Shown here: piece by piece, positions 57,510-64,000 of the stretch
Numbering within the stretch: the first letter of the stretch is position 1
How the letters are laid out: each line of letters begins with the position of its first letter
Assembly (NCBI GenBank): GCA_903943955.1
Contig: CAJAPZ010000072.1
Span: forward strand, 28,991 to 92,990
Direction: 5' to 3'
Length of the DNA stretch: 64,000 nucleotides
From: an uncultured Actinomycetes bacterium
GTDB taxonomy: Bacteria > Actinomycetota > Thermoleophilia > Miltoncostaeales > Miltoncostaeaceae
Notes under the pieces: model-generated
The model's database searches: none
Told to the model about the DNA's origin: nothing
The model's input: only the letters and a program-made list of their open reading frames with translations
Translations under genes and position numbers: made by a program

Positions 57510-59342
57510 GTGCCTATCCGAGAAGATCTCCGAAATGTCGCAATCGTGGCCCACGTGGACCACGGTAAGACGACCCTTGTCGACGCCATGCTCTGGCAGA
57601 GCGGTGCGTTTCGCGACAACCAGTCCGTGCAGACCCGGGTGATGGACTCGGGCGACCTGGAGCGTGAGAAGGGCATCACGATCCTCGCTAAGAACACGGC
57701 TGTGCGTCGTGGCGACATGACCATCAACATCATCGATACCCCGGGCCACGCCGACTTCGGTGGCGAGGTGGAGCGCGGCCTGTTCATGGTGGACGGCGTG
57801 CTGCTGCTGGTGGATGCCTCCGAGGGCCCACTCCCCCAGACCCGCTTCGTGCTGCGCAAGGCGCTGGCCGCCAAGCTGCCCGTGGTGCTGGTCATCAACA
57901 AGATCGACCGCCCCGACGCGCGCGCGGCCGAAGTGGTGGACGAGGTCTACGAGCTGTTCCTCGACGTGGGTGCCGAAGAGGACCAGATCGACTTCCCCAT
58001 CATCTACGCCAACGCCAAGGCCGGCACCGCATCGCTCAACCCGGAGACGCAGACTGAGGATCTCGGGGTGCTGTTTGACGTGCTGAAGGACCACATCCCC
58101 GCACCGTCCTACACCGAGGGTGCCCCCCTTCAGGCGCTGGTCACCAACCTCGCGGCCGACGCCTACCTGGGCCGTCTGGCGATCTGCCGCGTGCACGAGG
58201 GCACCATCCGCCAGGGCCAGCAGGTGGCGTGGTGCAAGGCCGATGGCACCATTGAGCAGGCCAAGGTCGTGGAGCTCTTCGTCACAAAGGAACTCGACCG
58301 TGTGTCGGTGGAGGAGGCCGGGCCGGGCGAGATCATCGCCGTGGCCGGGATGGCCGAGATCACCATCGGTGAGACCCTGGCCGACGTGGACGACCCGAGG
58401 CCGCTTCCCGTCATCACCGTTGACGAGCCCAGCCTGGGTCTGACCATCGGCATGAACACCTCGCCGCTTGCCGGCCGCGAGGGCAGCAAGCTGACCGCCC
58501 GCATGCTGAAGGACCGTCTCGACGCAGAACTGGTCGGCAACGTGTCGCTTCGCGTGGTGGACACCGAGCGCCCGGACGCCTGGGAGGTTCAGGGCCGCGG
58601 TGAGTTGCAGCTTGCCGTGCTGGTGGAGACCATGCGCCGCGAGGGCTTCGAGCTCACCGTCGGCAAGCCCGAGGTGCTCATCCGCGAGATCAATGGCGTC
58701 AAGCACGAGCCCGTGGAGCGCGTCACCATTGACGCCCCCGAGGAGATGATGGGCGTTATCACCCAGCTTCTCGCACTCCGCAAGGGCCGCATGGAGCAGG
58801 TGGTCAACCACGGCACCGGCTGGACCCGCATGGACTACCTGGTGCCCGCCCGTGGCCTGGTGGGTTTCCGCACCGAGTTCCTCACCGAGACCCGCGGAAC
58901 GGGCCTGCTGCACCACGTGTTTGAGAAGTGGGACCCGTGGATGGGAGAGATCCGTACCCGTCAGCGTGGCAGCATGGTTGCCGATCGTCTGGGTCCGGTC
59001 ACGTCGTTCGCCATGACCAGCCTGCAGGAGCGCGGCACGCTGTTCGTGGCGCCGGGCGAGCAGGTGTACGAGGGCATGATCGTTGGGGAGAACGCCCGCA
59101 CCGAGGACATGGACGTCAACCCCACGAAGGAGAAGAAGCTCACCAACATGCGTGCGGCGAGCTCCGACGACTTCGAGCGGCTCATCCCGCCGCGCAAGTT
59201 GTCGCTCGAGCAGGCGCTCGAGTGGGTGCGCGAGGACGAGTGCGTGGAGGTGACGCCTGACACCGTGCGCATGCGCAAGGTCGAGCTCACAGGCAACGTG
59301 CGTGCGAAGTCATCCAAGCGGAAGAACGCCGCGCCGTCCTAG
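57510..59342 (+). CDS. typA: TypA/BipA translational GTPase
   Basis: 610 aa. Ribosome-binding GTPase for stress and low temperature growth. G-motifs: VAHVDHGKTTLVDAM (G1), DLEREKGITILAKNTA (G2), DTPGHADFGGEVER (G3), NKIDRPDARA (G4). EF-G-like domains II, III, V and the TypA-specific C-terminal domain (GVITQLLALRKGRMEQVVNHGTGWTRMDYLVPARGL, MRAASSDDFERLIPPRKLSLEQALEW). Length normal. Start GTG 57510 (VPIREDLRN). Confidence 0.96.
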   Translation: MPIREDLRNVAIVAHVDHGKTTLVDAMLWQSGAFRDNQSVQTRVMDSGDLEREKGITILAKNTAVRRGDMTINIIDTPGHADFGGEVERGLFMVDGVLLLVDASEGPLPQTRFVLRKALAAKLPVVLVINKIDRPDARAAEVVDEVYELFLDVGAEEDQIDFPIIYANAKAGTASLNPETQTEDLGVLFDVLKDHIPAPSYTEGAPLQALVTNLAADAYLGRLAICRVHEGTIRQGQQVAWCKADGTIEQAKVVELFVTKELDRVSVEEAGPGEIIAVAGMAEITIGETLADVDDPRPLPVITVDEPSLGLTIGMNTSPLAGREGSKLTARMLKDRLDAELVGNVSLRVVDTERPDAWEVQGRGELQLAVLVETMRREGFELTVGKPEVLIREINGVKHEPVERVTIDAPEEMMGVITQLLALRKGRMEQVVNHGTGWTRMDYLVPARGLVGFRTEFLTETRGTGLLHHVFEKWDPWMGEIRTRQRGSMVADRLGPVTSFAMTSLQERGTLFVAPGEQVYEGMIVGENARTEDMDVNPTKEKKLTNMRAASSDDFERLIPPRKLSLEQALEWVREDECVEVTPDTVRMRKVELTGNVRAKSSKRKNAAPS

Positions 59343-59353
59343 CGGTACCTGCG

Positions 59354-59359
59354 TACGAT
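59354..59359 (+). promoter_or_regulatory. -10 element TACGAT, leaderless EgtD-like gene
   Basis: TACGAT, CGGGTG, then GTG 59366: spacing 6 nt. The GTG at 59363 is only 3 nt away and is less likely. Confidence 0.55.
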
Positions 59360-59365
59360 CGGGTG

Positions 59366-60319
59366 GTGCCCGACGTACGCATTGATGAGAGCGTGACCCC
59401 CGCCGCCCTGCGGGCGGGACTCATCGCTGCGCTTGAGGTGCGTCGGGTGGACAACCGTTTCCACTACATCGGTGATCTGGCCGCGAGCCGCTGGCGCTCC
59501 CTGGCCACGGGTCACTCCCCCGCCCACGATGTCAATGACGGCGTGCGGGCCTACGACGACGCGGCGCGAGTGGCGATCGCCGCGCTGGGGGACGCACCTG
59601 TGCATGTCGTGGGTGTGGCATGCGGGGATGGCGTGAAGGAGCGGCGGCTCCTGGGTGCGCTGCGTTCGGCCGGGCGCGAGCACCTGTCGGCCACACCGGT
59701 CGACGTGAGCGTGTCGCTTGTGGTGGCTGCGGCCGAGGCCATGGCGGCAGTGCCAGGCGTTGATGCGACCGATGCCGTGGCCGTCGACATCATGGCGGTG
59801 CGCGATCTCTCACCCCTTCTGGCCCCGCGCCGGGCGGGCACACGCGTGGTCACGCTCTTTGGTGTCCTCTCCACGCTCGGGCCATCGTCACTCGAAGCCG
59901 GCATCTCCCTGCTCGACCCCGACGACGTGCTGCTGGTCAGTGCCAACCTGCTGCCCGATCAGCCGGGGTCCCGCGCTGCGGTCATCGCCCAGTACGACAA
60001 CCCGCCCACGCGCATGTGGCTCGCCACGGTGCTCGAGCAGATCGGCATCCACGATGCCGGCGAGATCACATTCCGCTGGCACCAGACCCCGGATGGCCCC
60101 ATGGTGGTGGGCGAGGTCATGCCGAGTGGCGGTGTGGTGGCCGAGGTAGAGGGCGTGACCGTCGGCATGCCAGCGGGCGAGCCAATTCGCGTGCTCGAGT
60201 CATTTCGTCATACCCCGAAGACGCTTGAGGCGCTTCTCGAGCAGGCGGGCCTCACGGTGCTTCACGTATCCGTCTCGCCGAGCGGCGAAGAGGGTGTTGC
60301 CGTGGCCCGCCGGGCCTAG
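59366..60319 (+). CDS. EgtD-like SAM-dependent methyltransferase
   Basis: 317 aa. FHYIGDLAASRWRSLATG near the start, the glycine-rich VVGVACGDGVKERRLLGAL (SAM-binding, G-x-G-D-x-x-K), PVDVSVSLV, TRVVTLFGVLSTLGPSSLEAGISLLDPDDVLLVSANLLP and C-terminal ESFRHTPKTLEALLEQAGLTVL fit the histidine-specific methyltransferase (EgtD/DUF2260) fold. EgtD makes hercynine for ergothioneine; no egt neighbour is seen, so the substrate is uncertain. It converges on the next gene with a 4-bp overlap. Confidence 0.75.
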   Translation: MPDVRIDESVTPAALRAGLIAALEVRRVDNRFHYIGDLAASRWRSLATGHSPAHDVNDGVRAYDDAARVAIAALGDAPVHVVGVACGDGVKERRLLGALRSAGREHLSATPVDVSVSLVVAAAEAMAAVPGVDATDAVAVDIMAVRDLSPLLAPRRAGTRVVTLFGVLSTLGPSSLEAGISLLDPDDVLLVSANLLPDQPGSRAAVIAQYDNPPTRMWLATVLEQIGIHDAGEITFRWHQTPDGPMVVGEVMPSGGVVAEVEGVTVGMPAGEPIRVLESFRHTPKTLEALLEQAGLTVLHVSVSPSGEEGVAVARRA

Positions 60320-61239
60320 CCCGGGTTGATATCGCCGGGGCGCAGCGCGCCCAGCGTGTCCAGCACCCCGCGCACCCTGGGCACTTCGTGCGTGCGGAAC
60401 AGTCCGGTGCGCCCCAGCGACGCAAGCACTGCAAAGAATGGCTCCGCCGACCTCACCTCGTCACCGAAGAAGTCGAACGCGTGCGGGAGGGCGTGACATA
60501 CCGGCCAGCCGAGCGCACGCAGACGAAACGTATTGAGGAACACCTTCACCTGATGGCGCACACGCGTGGGGCCATCCAACAGATTGCCGTAATAGAAGCC
60601 GAGACCGGGATCGATAAAGATGCGCTCCACGCCCAGCGCCACGGCGCGGTCGAGACGCGGTCCGAAGTGGTTGATGAGCGCCGGGATGGGGTCATCCCCC
60701 AGCACCAGATCGTTCACCTCCCGCACATTGGCGCCCTGCACGAAGCACATGATGATGGCCGCCTGGTGCTCGGCCGCCGCCGCATACACCTCGTCCTCGC
60801 GCTCCACCCCCGTGAGATTGAGCACGTTGGCACCGGCGCGAAGCACGACCCGCGCAACCTCTGGCGAATACGTCTCAACGGATGTGAGGATGCCCTGCTC
60901 CCCCAGCGCGCGCACGACGGGCAGCACGGTCGCCATCTGGTCGTCGGGGGATACCCGTGCAGCGTGCGCAAGCGTGCTCTCGGCACCAATGTCGACAATG
61001 GCCGCGCCCTCTGCCGCCAGCACCACACCGCGGGCGATCGCCGCGTCGGCGTCAGGCACCACCGACTCGCGGTACCAGGAATCTTGCGACAGGTTCACCA
61101 CGCCCATCATCTCGGGGCGCGCGTCGCAGTCGAACGTGCGCCCGCCGATATCGAATGCGCGGACCGGCGCATCAAGCGCCACCGCGTGGGCATCGGCCAG
61201 TGCCGCCATCTCGGCGAGAAGTCGTGCGGGGTGGCTCAC
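60316..61239 (-). CDS. Dihydropteroate synthase-like protein (FolP homologue)
   Basis: 307 aa. TIM barrel with DPPS features MMGVVNLSQDSWYRES, AEGAAIVDIGAEST, LTSVETYSPEVARVVLRAGANVLNLTG, IFIDPGLGFYYGNL. The N-terminal GVxNxxPDSF of true FolP is here GVVNLSQDSWY, so the pterin site differs and the canonical D/K pairs need checking. It could be a FolP2-type paralogue; folate genes are not near. GTG start 61239 set by TACGGT 7 nt upstream. Confidence 0.8.
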   Translation of the reverse strand: MSHPARLLAEMAALADAHAVALDAPVRAFDIGGRTFDCDARPEMMGVVNLSQDSWYRESVVPDADAAIARGVVLAAEGAAIVDIGAESTLAHAARVSPDDQMATVLPVVRALGEQGILTSVETYSPEVARVVLRAGANVLNLTGVEREDEVYAAAAEHQAAIIMCFVQGANVREVNDLVLGDDPIPALINHFGPRLDRAVALGVERIFIDPGLGFYYGNLLDGPTRVRHQVKVFLNTFRLRALGWPVCHALPHAFDFFGDEVRSAEPFFAVLASLGRTGLFRTHEVPRVRGVLDTLGALRPGDINPG

Positions 61240-61246
61240 AAGGGGA

Positions 61247-61252
61247 ACCGTA
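61247..61252 (-). promoter_or_regulatory. -10 element TACGGT, leaderless FolP-like gene
   Basis: TACGGT, TCCCCTT, then GTG 61239: spacing 7 nt. Confidence 0.6.
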
Positions 61253-61278
61253 GCGGGGGCGTCGAATGACACGGGCGT

Positions 61279-62052
61279 ATGGCAACCCATGCGCTCGGAC
61301 CCGGTATCGACAAGCGGAGCATCCCGCGACGCTTCCTGCTGCCCGGACTATTCCTGCTGGGGACCATCATCTACGGGACCATCGGGTACACGCTCATCAT
61401 CCCGCGGGCCGACGTCGTTGACGGTCTGTACTGGACGGTGCTCACTCTGGGCGGTGTGGGATACCGCGACACCACCGCCCTCGGGACGGCCCACGAGGCC
61501 TTCTCGATCTCGCTCGTGGTGCTGCTGTTCGTAAGCGTGGCCCTGTTCATCATGGTTGGCACGCAATTGGCCGCATCGGGGGATCTCGCCCGACGAACGA
61601 GGAGGAGACGGTTGTCTAAGGAACTGGACGCCCTTCATGGGCACGTGATCGTGTGCGGATATGGGCGCGTTGGGCGCGCCTCGGTCATGCGACTGCTCGA
61701 CGAAGGACGGGAGTTCGCCGTGATCGACAACGACTCCCGCCACGAGGAGGAACTCGTGGAGCTCGGGGTACCGCACATCATCTCGGCACCCGAGCATGAG
61801 TCGGTACTTCGAAGGGTGGGGATCGAGCGCGCCAGTGCGCTCATCTGCGCGGTCGACTCCGATGCGATCAACGTGTACATCACGCTCGCGGGACGGTCGA
61901 TGTGCCCCGGGCTCACCATCGTGGCCCGGGCCGCCGACTCCGAAACGATCGACGTCCTCAAGCGCGCGGGCGCAGACTCTGTGGTGTCTCCCTACATCGT
62001 CTCGGGCGGTCAGATGGCTGAGCTCGCCGACCAGGCACACACCGCGGCCTAG
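61279..62052 (+). CDS. Two-helix K+ channel with TrkA-N (RCK) domain, odd selectivity filter
   Basis: 257 aa. Two membrane helices (LLPGLFLLGTIIYGTIGYTLI and FSISLVVLLFVSVALFIMVG) around a pore loop VDGLYWTVLTLGGVGYRDT; the filter is G58-G59-V60-G61-Y62-R63-D64 in place of TTVGYGD. The RCK/TrkA-N domain follows: GHVIVCGYGRVGRASVMRLLDEGREFAVIDND, VGIERASALICAVDSDAINVYITLAGR, TIVARAADSETIDVLKRAGADSVVSPY. Membership of the channel family is clear; the filter is atypical. Confidence 0.85.
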   Translation: MATHALGPGIDKRSIPRRFLLPGLFLLGTIIYGTIGYTLIIPRADVVDGLYWTVLTLGGVGYRDTTALGTAHEAFSISLVVLLFVSVALFIMVGTQLAASGDLARRTRRRRLSKELDALHGHVIVCGYGRVGRASVMRLLDEGREFAVIDNDSRHEEELVELGVPHIISAPEHESVLRRVGIERASALICAVDSDAINVYITLAGRSMCPGLTIVARAADSETIDVLKRAGADSVVSPYIVSGGQMAELADQAHTAA

Positions 62053-62080
62053 ATGCGGCGCCCACGAGAATCGGCGGACA

Positions 62081-62545
62081 TCACGCCGGTTCTCTGTGCG
62101 GTGCGTCACCGGGCGGGGCACCGGCGCCCGTCACGATGACGGCGGCGGGTCGCATTCCCATCCCATCCTGCGCCATATAGGGGTCGGGCACCACCAGGGC
62201 ACGGTGAACCGGCGACCACAGCGCCACCGCGCCCTCCGCCACCGGCACCGAGTAGATGCCAGCGGGGGCCTGCCCCATGCCGGGGTGCCACCGCACCGCT
62301 CCCGTCATCTCCTGGAGTGCATCGGAGTCGCGCGGGTGGCCGTGGCGGGTGAGCAACACGTATACGGGGCCGCCCAGCCGCTTGAGGTCACGGTCGATCG
62401 CGCGCGTGAAGCGATCAAGGTCATCGCCCACCGGGGGGAGCAGCGGATCGACCAGAATCATCTGATCCCCGTGCTCGATGTATGCCGACGAGCGGTCGCC
62501 GATGCTCCAGCGCCAGAGTCCGTCGGTGAGTTGCGTGACCTCCAT
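62081..62545 (-). CDS. Metallo-beta-lactamase-fold-like protein with incomplete metal site
   Basis: 154 aa. LTDGLWRWSIGDRSSAYIEHGDQMILVDPLLPP is a typical MBL-fold start, and PVYVLLTRHGHPRDSDALQEM sits where HxHxDH should be, giving T66-R-H68-G-H70-P-R-D73 with one residue inserted and the second His of the pair missing. The rest is short, and the second half of the fold (later His and Asp ligands) is reduced. Probably an enzymatically inactive relative or a binding protein. Start set by TAGCGT. Confidence 0.6.
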   Translation of the reverse strand: MEVTQLTDGLWRWSIGDRSSAYIEHGDQMILVDPLLPPVGDDLDRFTRAIDRDLKRLGGPVYVLLTRHGHPRDSDALQEMTGAVRWHPGMGQAPAGIYSVPVAEGAVALWSPVHRALVVPDPYMAQDGMGMRPAAVIVTGAGAPPGDAPHREPA

Positions 62546-62551
62546 TCCGCC

Positions 62552-62561
62552 ACGCTACCCT
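62552..62561. promoter_or_regulatory. Two-way -10: TAGCGT (minus) and TACCCT (plus) sharing TA
   Basis: ACGCTACCCT: minus TAGCGT (62557-62552) is 6 nt before ATG 62545; plus TACCCT (62556-62561) faces the OsmC gene, which has its own ribosome site at AAAGG before ATG 62596. Confidence 0.5.
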
Positions 62562-62595
62562 CGATGACACGGCAAGCACGATCGAAAGGCAGATG

Positions 62596-63045
62596 ATGGC
62601 GACTGCGATGCGGCACGCGGAGGTGGGCTGGGAGGGAGCACTGACCACCGGCCGTGGGGAACTGGTGCTGGCGTCGGGCGCATGCGGGCCGCTCCCCATC
62701 TCATGGCCGGCCCGAGTTGAGGACCCCGACGGGCAGACGAGCCCAGAGGAGTTGCTGGCGGCGGCGCAGGCAGCGTGCTTTGCGATGGCCTTCACGGCCA
62801 TCCTCGGGCGTGAGGGACAGCACCCGGAGCGACTCGACGTGGGCGCCACCATCTCACTCAACCCCGCCGACGAGGGCGGGTTCCGCGTGACCGACTCGGC
62901 CATCACGGTCACCGGTCACGTGGGTGGCCTTGATCAGGAGACGTTCACGGCCCTGGCAGAGGAGGCGCGTGACGGGTGCCCGGTATCGGCGGCCTTTCAC
63001 GGCAATGTCTCCATCACGGTTAAGGCCACGCTCATTCCCCGCTAG
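62596..63045 (+). CDS. OsmC-family peroxiredoxin
   Basis: 149 aa. Reduces organic hydroperoxides. Catalytic cysteines C61 (AAAQAACFAMAF) and C128 (EEARDGCPVSAAF), with the family motif TSPEELLAAAQAAC and SITVKATL near the end. Could also be read as starting at ATG 62593. Divergent from the MBL-fold gene. Confidence 0.9.
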   Translation: MATAMRHAEVGWEGALTTGRGELVLASGACGPLPISWPARVEDPDGQTSPEELLAAAQAACFAMAFTAILGREGQHPERLDVGATISLNPADEGGFRVTDSAITVTGHVGGLDQETFTALAEEARDGCPVSAAFHGNVSITVKATLIPR

Positions 63046-63078
63046 AGGGGGCACCCGTGGCGGGGCGAACTGGGGTCC

Positions 63079-63645
63079 ATGCGCGCACTCGTAGGATGGA
63101 TCGGCACAGAGCTCGCCACCTGGCTCATCGCCGGGGCGGTGCTGGTGGTGCTGTTCTCGCTCGCCATGCCCTGGCCGGCGGCCACCGCCGTGGGTGGGGG
63201 CATCACTGTGGCCGTTGCCATTGCCTCGTGGGTGCGCCGAAGCCGACAGCGCATGGCCCGGCACCGCACCCTCGATGCCATCGACGACATGACGGGCGAG
63301 GAATTTGAGGACTGGCTCGCCGTGCTGTTTCGCCGCGCGGGCTGGCACGTGCGCCATACCGCGACCACTGGGGACTTCGGTGCCGATCTGGTCATCTCAC
63401 GTGACGGCGGGGACATGGTGGTGCAGGCCAAGCGCCAGGCCCGGCCGGTGGGCGTGGCGGCCGTGCAGCAGGCGGCGGCGGCGCGGCCGCACTACGACAC
63501 CGACGGCGCCATGGTGGTGACCAATGCCGGGTTCACCGCCCAGGCGATCACCCTTGCCGGGAGCGCCGACGTGGAACTGTGGGACCGCGACGACATCGCC
63601 CGGGAGCTCCTTGACCCCCGTCGGGGAACCTCGCGAAACGTATAG
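63079..63645 (+). CDS. Membrane-anchored Mrr-type nuclease domain protein
   Basis: 188 aa. Two membrane helices (residues about 10-30 and 34-51), a short basic linker (RRSRQRMARHR), then an Mrr/RecB-like nuclease fold: MTGEEFEDWLAVLFRRAGWHVRHT, TTGDFGADLVIS (D103), VVQAKRQ (K118 of D-QxK), and VTNAGFTAQAITLA. Mrr proteins cut modified DNA; a membrane-bound form might act on incoming DNA, but this is inference. It starts 33 nt after OsmC; no good ribosome site. Confidence 0.8.
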   Translation: MRALVGWIGTELATWLIAGAVLVVLFSLAMPWPAATAVGGGITVAVAIASWVRRSRQRMARHRTLDAIDDMTGEEFEDWLAVLFRRAGWHVRHTATTGDFGADLVISRDGGDMVVQAKRQARPVGVAAVQQAAAARPHYDTDGAMVVTNAGFTAQAITLAGSADVELWDRDDIARELLDPRRGTSRNV

Positions 63646-63753
63646 CGACGACGGCGATGGCCAAGGAATGGTCAACCCACGACAGTTCAACTTGCATCGC
63701 TGTCCGTGTTCTGCCTTACTCACTCAACCTTCCGCACGAGGACAGGAGACGAG

Positions 63754-63963
63754 ATGGCCGCAATGACTGCAGAGACCCCGACGCACCCCGGTTCGCTTGA
63801 CCAGATGCGTGATCGCGCGATCTCCGACTACCTCGCTGTATCGCGAAACGCGGGCGTGTACTCGAGCACCGCCGACTACATGGCCGCCGAAGAGCGCGCC
63901 TGGGAGCGCGTTGAGGCCGCAATGAAGCGCAGCAAGCGCGTCGCCGACTCCGCCCTCGCCTAG
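63754..63963 (+). CDS. Small soluble protein of unknown function
   Basis: 69 aa (MAAMTAETPTHPGSLDQMRD, then ISDYLAVSRNAGVYSSTADYMAAEERAWERVEAAMKRSKR). Predicted mostly helical, with a charged end. Ribosome site AGGAG 5 nt before ATG. Family not recognised. Confidence 0.6.
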   Translation: MAAMTAETPTHPGSLDQMRDRAISDYLAVSRNAGVYSSTADYMAAEERAWERVEAAMKRSKRVADSALA

Positions 63964-64000
63964 CAACGACATCATCAGCTGAGGTGAAACGGCCCCGCCC

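Overview
This window is a gene-dense, high-GC bacterial chromosome segment. It carries core genes (rpoD/sigA, typA, prs, glmU, ilvD, pyrF, ppa, mgsA, an HU protein, three tRNAs) and no plasmid or phage functions. GC-rich codon choice, the sigma factor, paired ArsA/Get3-like ATPases, PPOX, EgtD-like and GAP-family genes, and a 171-aa secreted protein built on KNVKIANQAINN-type repeats point to Actinomycetota. Class Thermoleophilia (Solirubrobacterales/Gaiellales-like) is the best guess, made from motif memory and not from a database search.

Layout. 1-5.6 kb: start of an MMPL transporter, a large secreted Ig-like protein, a lysyl-oxidase-like secreted protein, pyrophosphatase, an MFS transporter. 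5.7-13.5 kb: prs-glmU-tRNA-Gln, an MFS protein, ilvD, an alpha/beta hydrolase, two small unknown genes sharing a two-way promoter, an aquaporin. 13.5-23 kb: a DsbA-like protein, a shortened GH15-like protein, a beta-helix surface protein, an isocitrate/isopropylmalate dehydrogenase homologue, the metW-AEC transporter-pyrF-PPOX operon, a repeat array, a zinc alcohol dehydrogenase. 22.9-33.2 kb: a hopanoid locus. 33.2-42.4 kb: acetyl-CoA synthetase, small unknown genes, HU, a tandem secreted paralogue pair, tRNA-Leu, Ppx/GppA, PhzF and a BagA/BagB-like ATPase pair. 42.4-49.7 kb: secreted protein, beta-propeller, glycosyltransferase, FdrA-like protein, HTH regulator, TauE/SafE permease, DUF1116 protein, TPR protein. 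49.7-64 kb: rpoD, a second repeat array, MOSC, mgsA, initiator tRNA, a large secreted pentapeptide/phospholipase D fusion, membrane proteins, typA, an EgtD-like methyltransferase, a dihydropteroate synthase homologue, a K+ channel, OsmC and a membrane-anchored Mrr-like nuclease.

The hopanoid locus holds a near-complete pathway: prenyl diphosphate synthase -> HpnD -> HpnC -> HpnE -> squalene-hopene cyclase -> HpnH -> HpnG. From hpnG onward every reading frame overlaps the next by four bases. The operon continues without a break into a PAP2/Aur1-type lipid phosphatase, a 17-codon ORF and a VanW-domain protein. The PAP2 gene is a good candidate for the phosphatase (or head-group transferase) needed after HpnG.

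The strongest window-wide signal is transcriptional. About 19 gene starts lie 6-8 nt downstream of a TANNNT -10 element with no Shine-Dalgarno, which implies widespread leaderless mRNAs. In several divergent pairs the two -10 hexamers share bases. In three places the TAG stop codon of one gene forms the first half of the -10 of the next. These promoters also settle several start codons.
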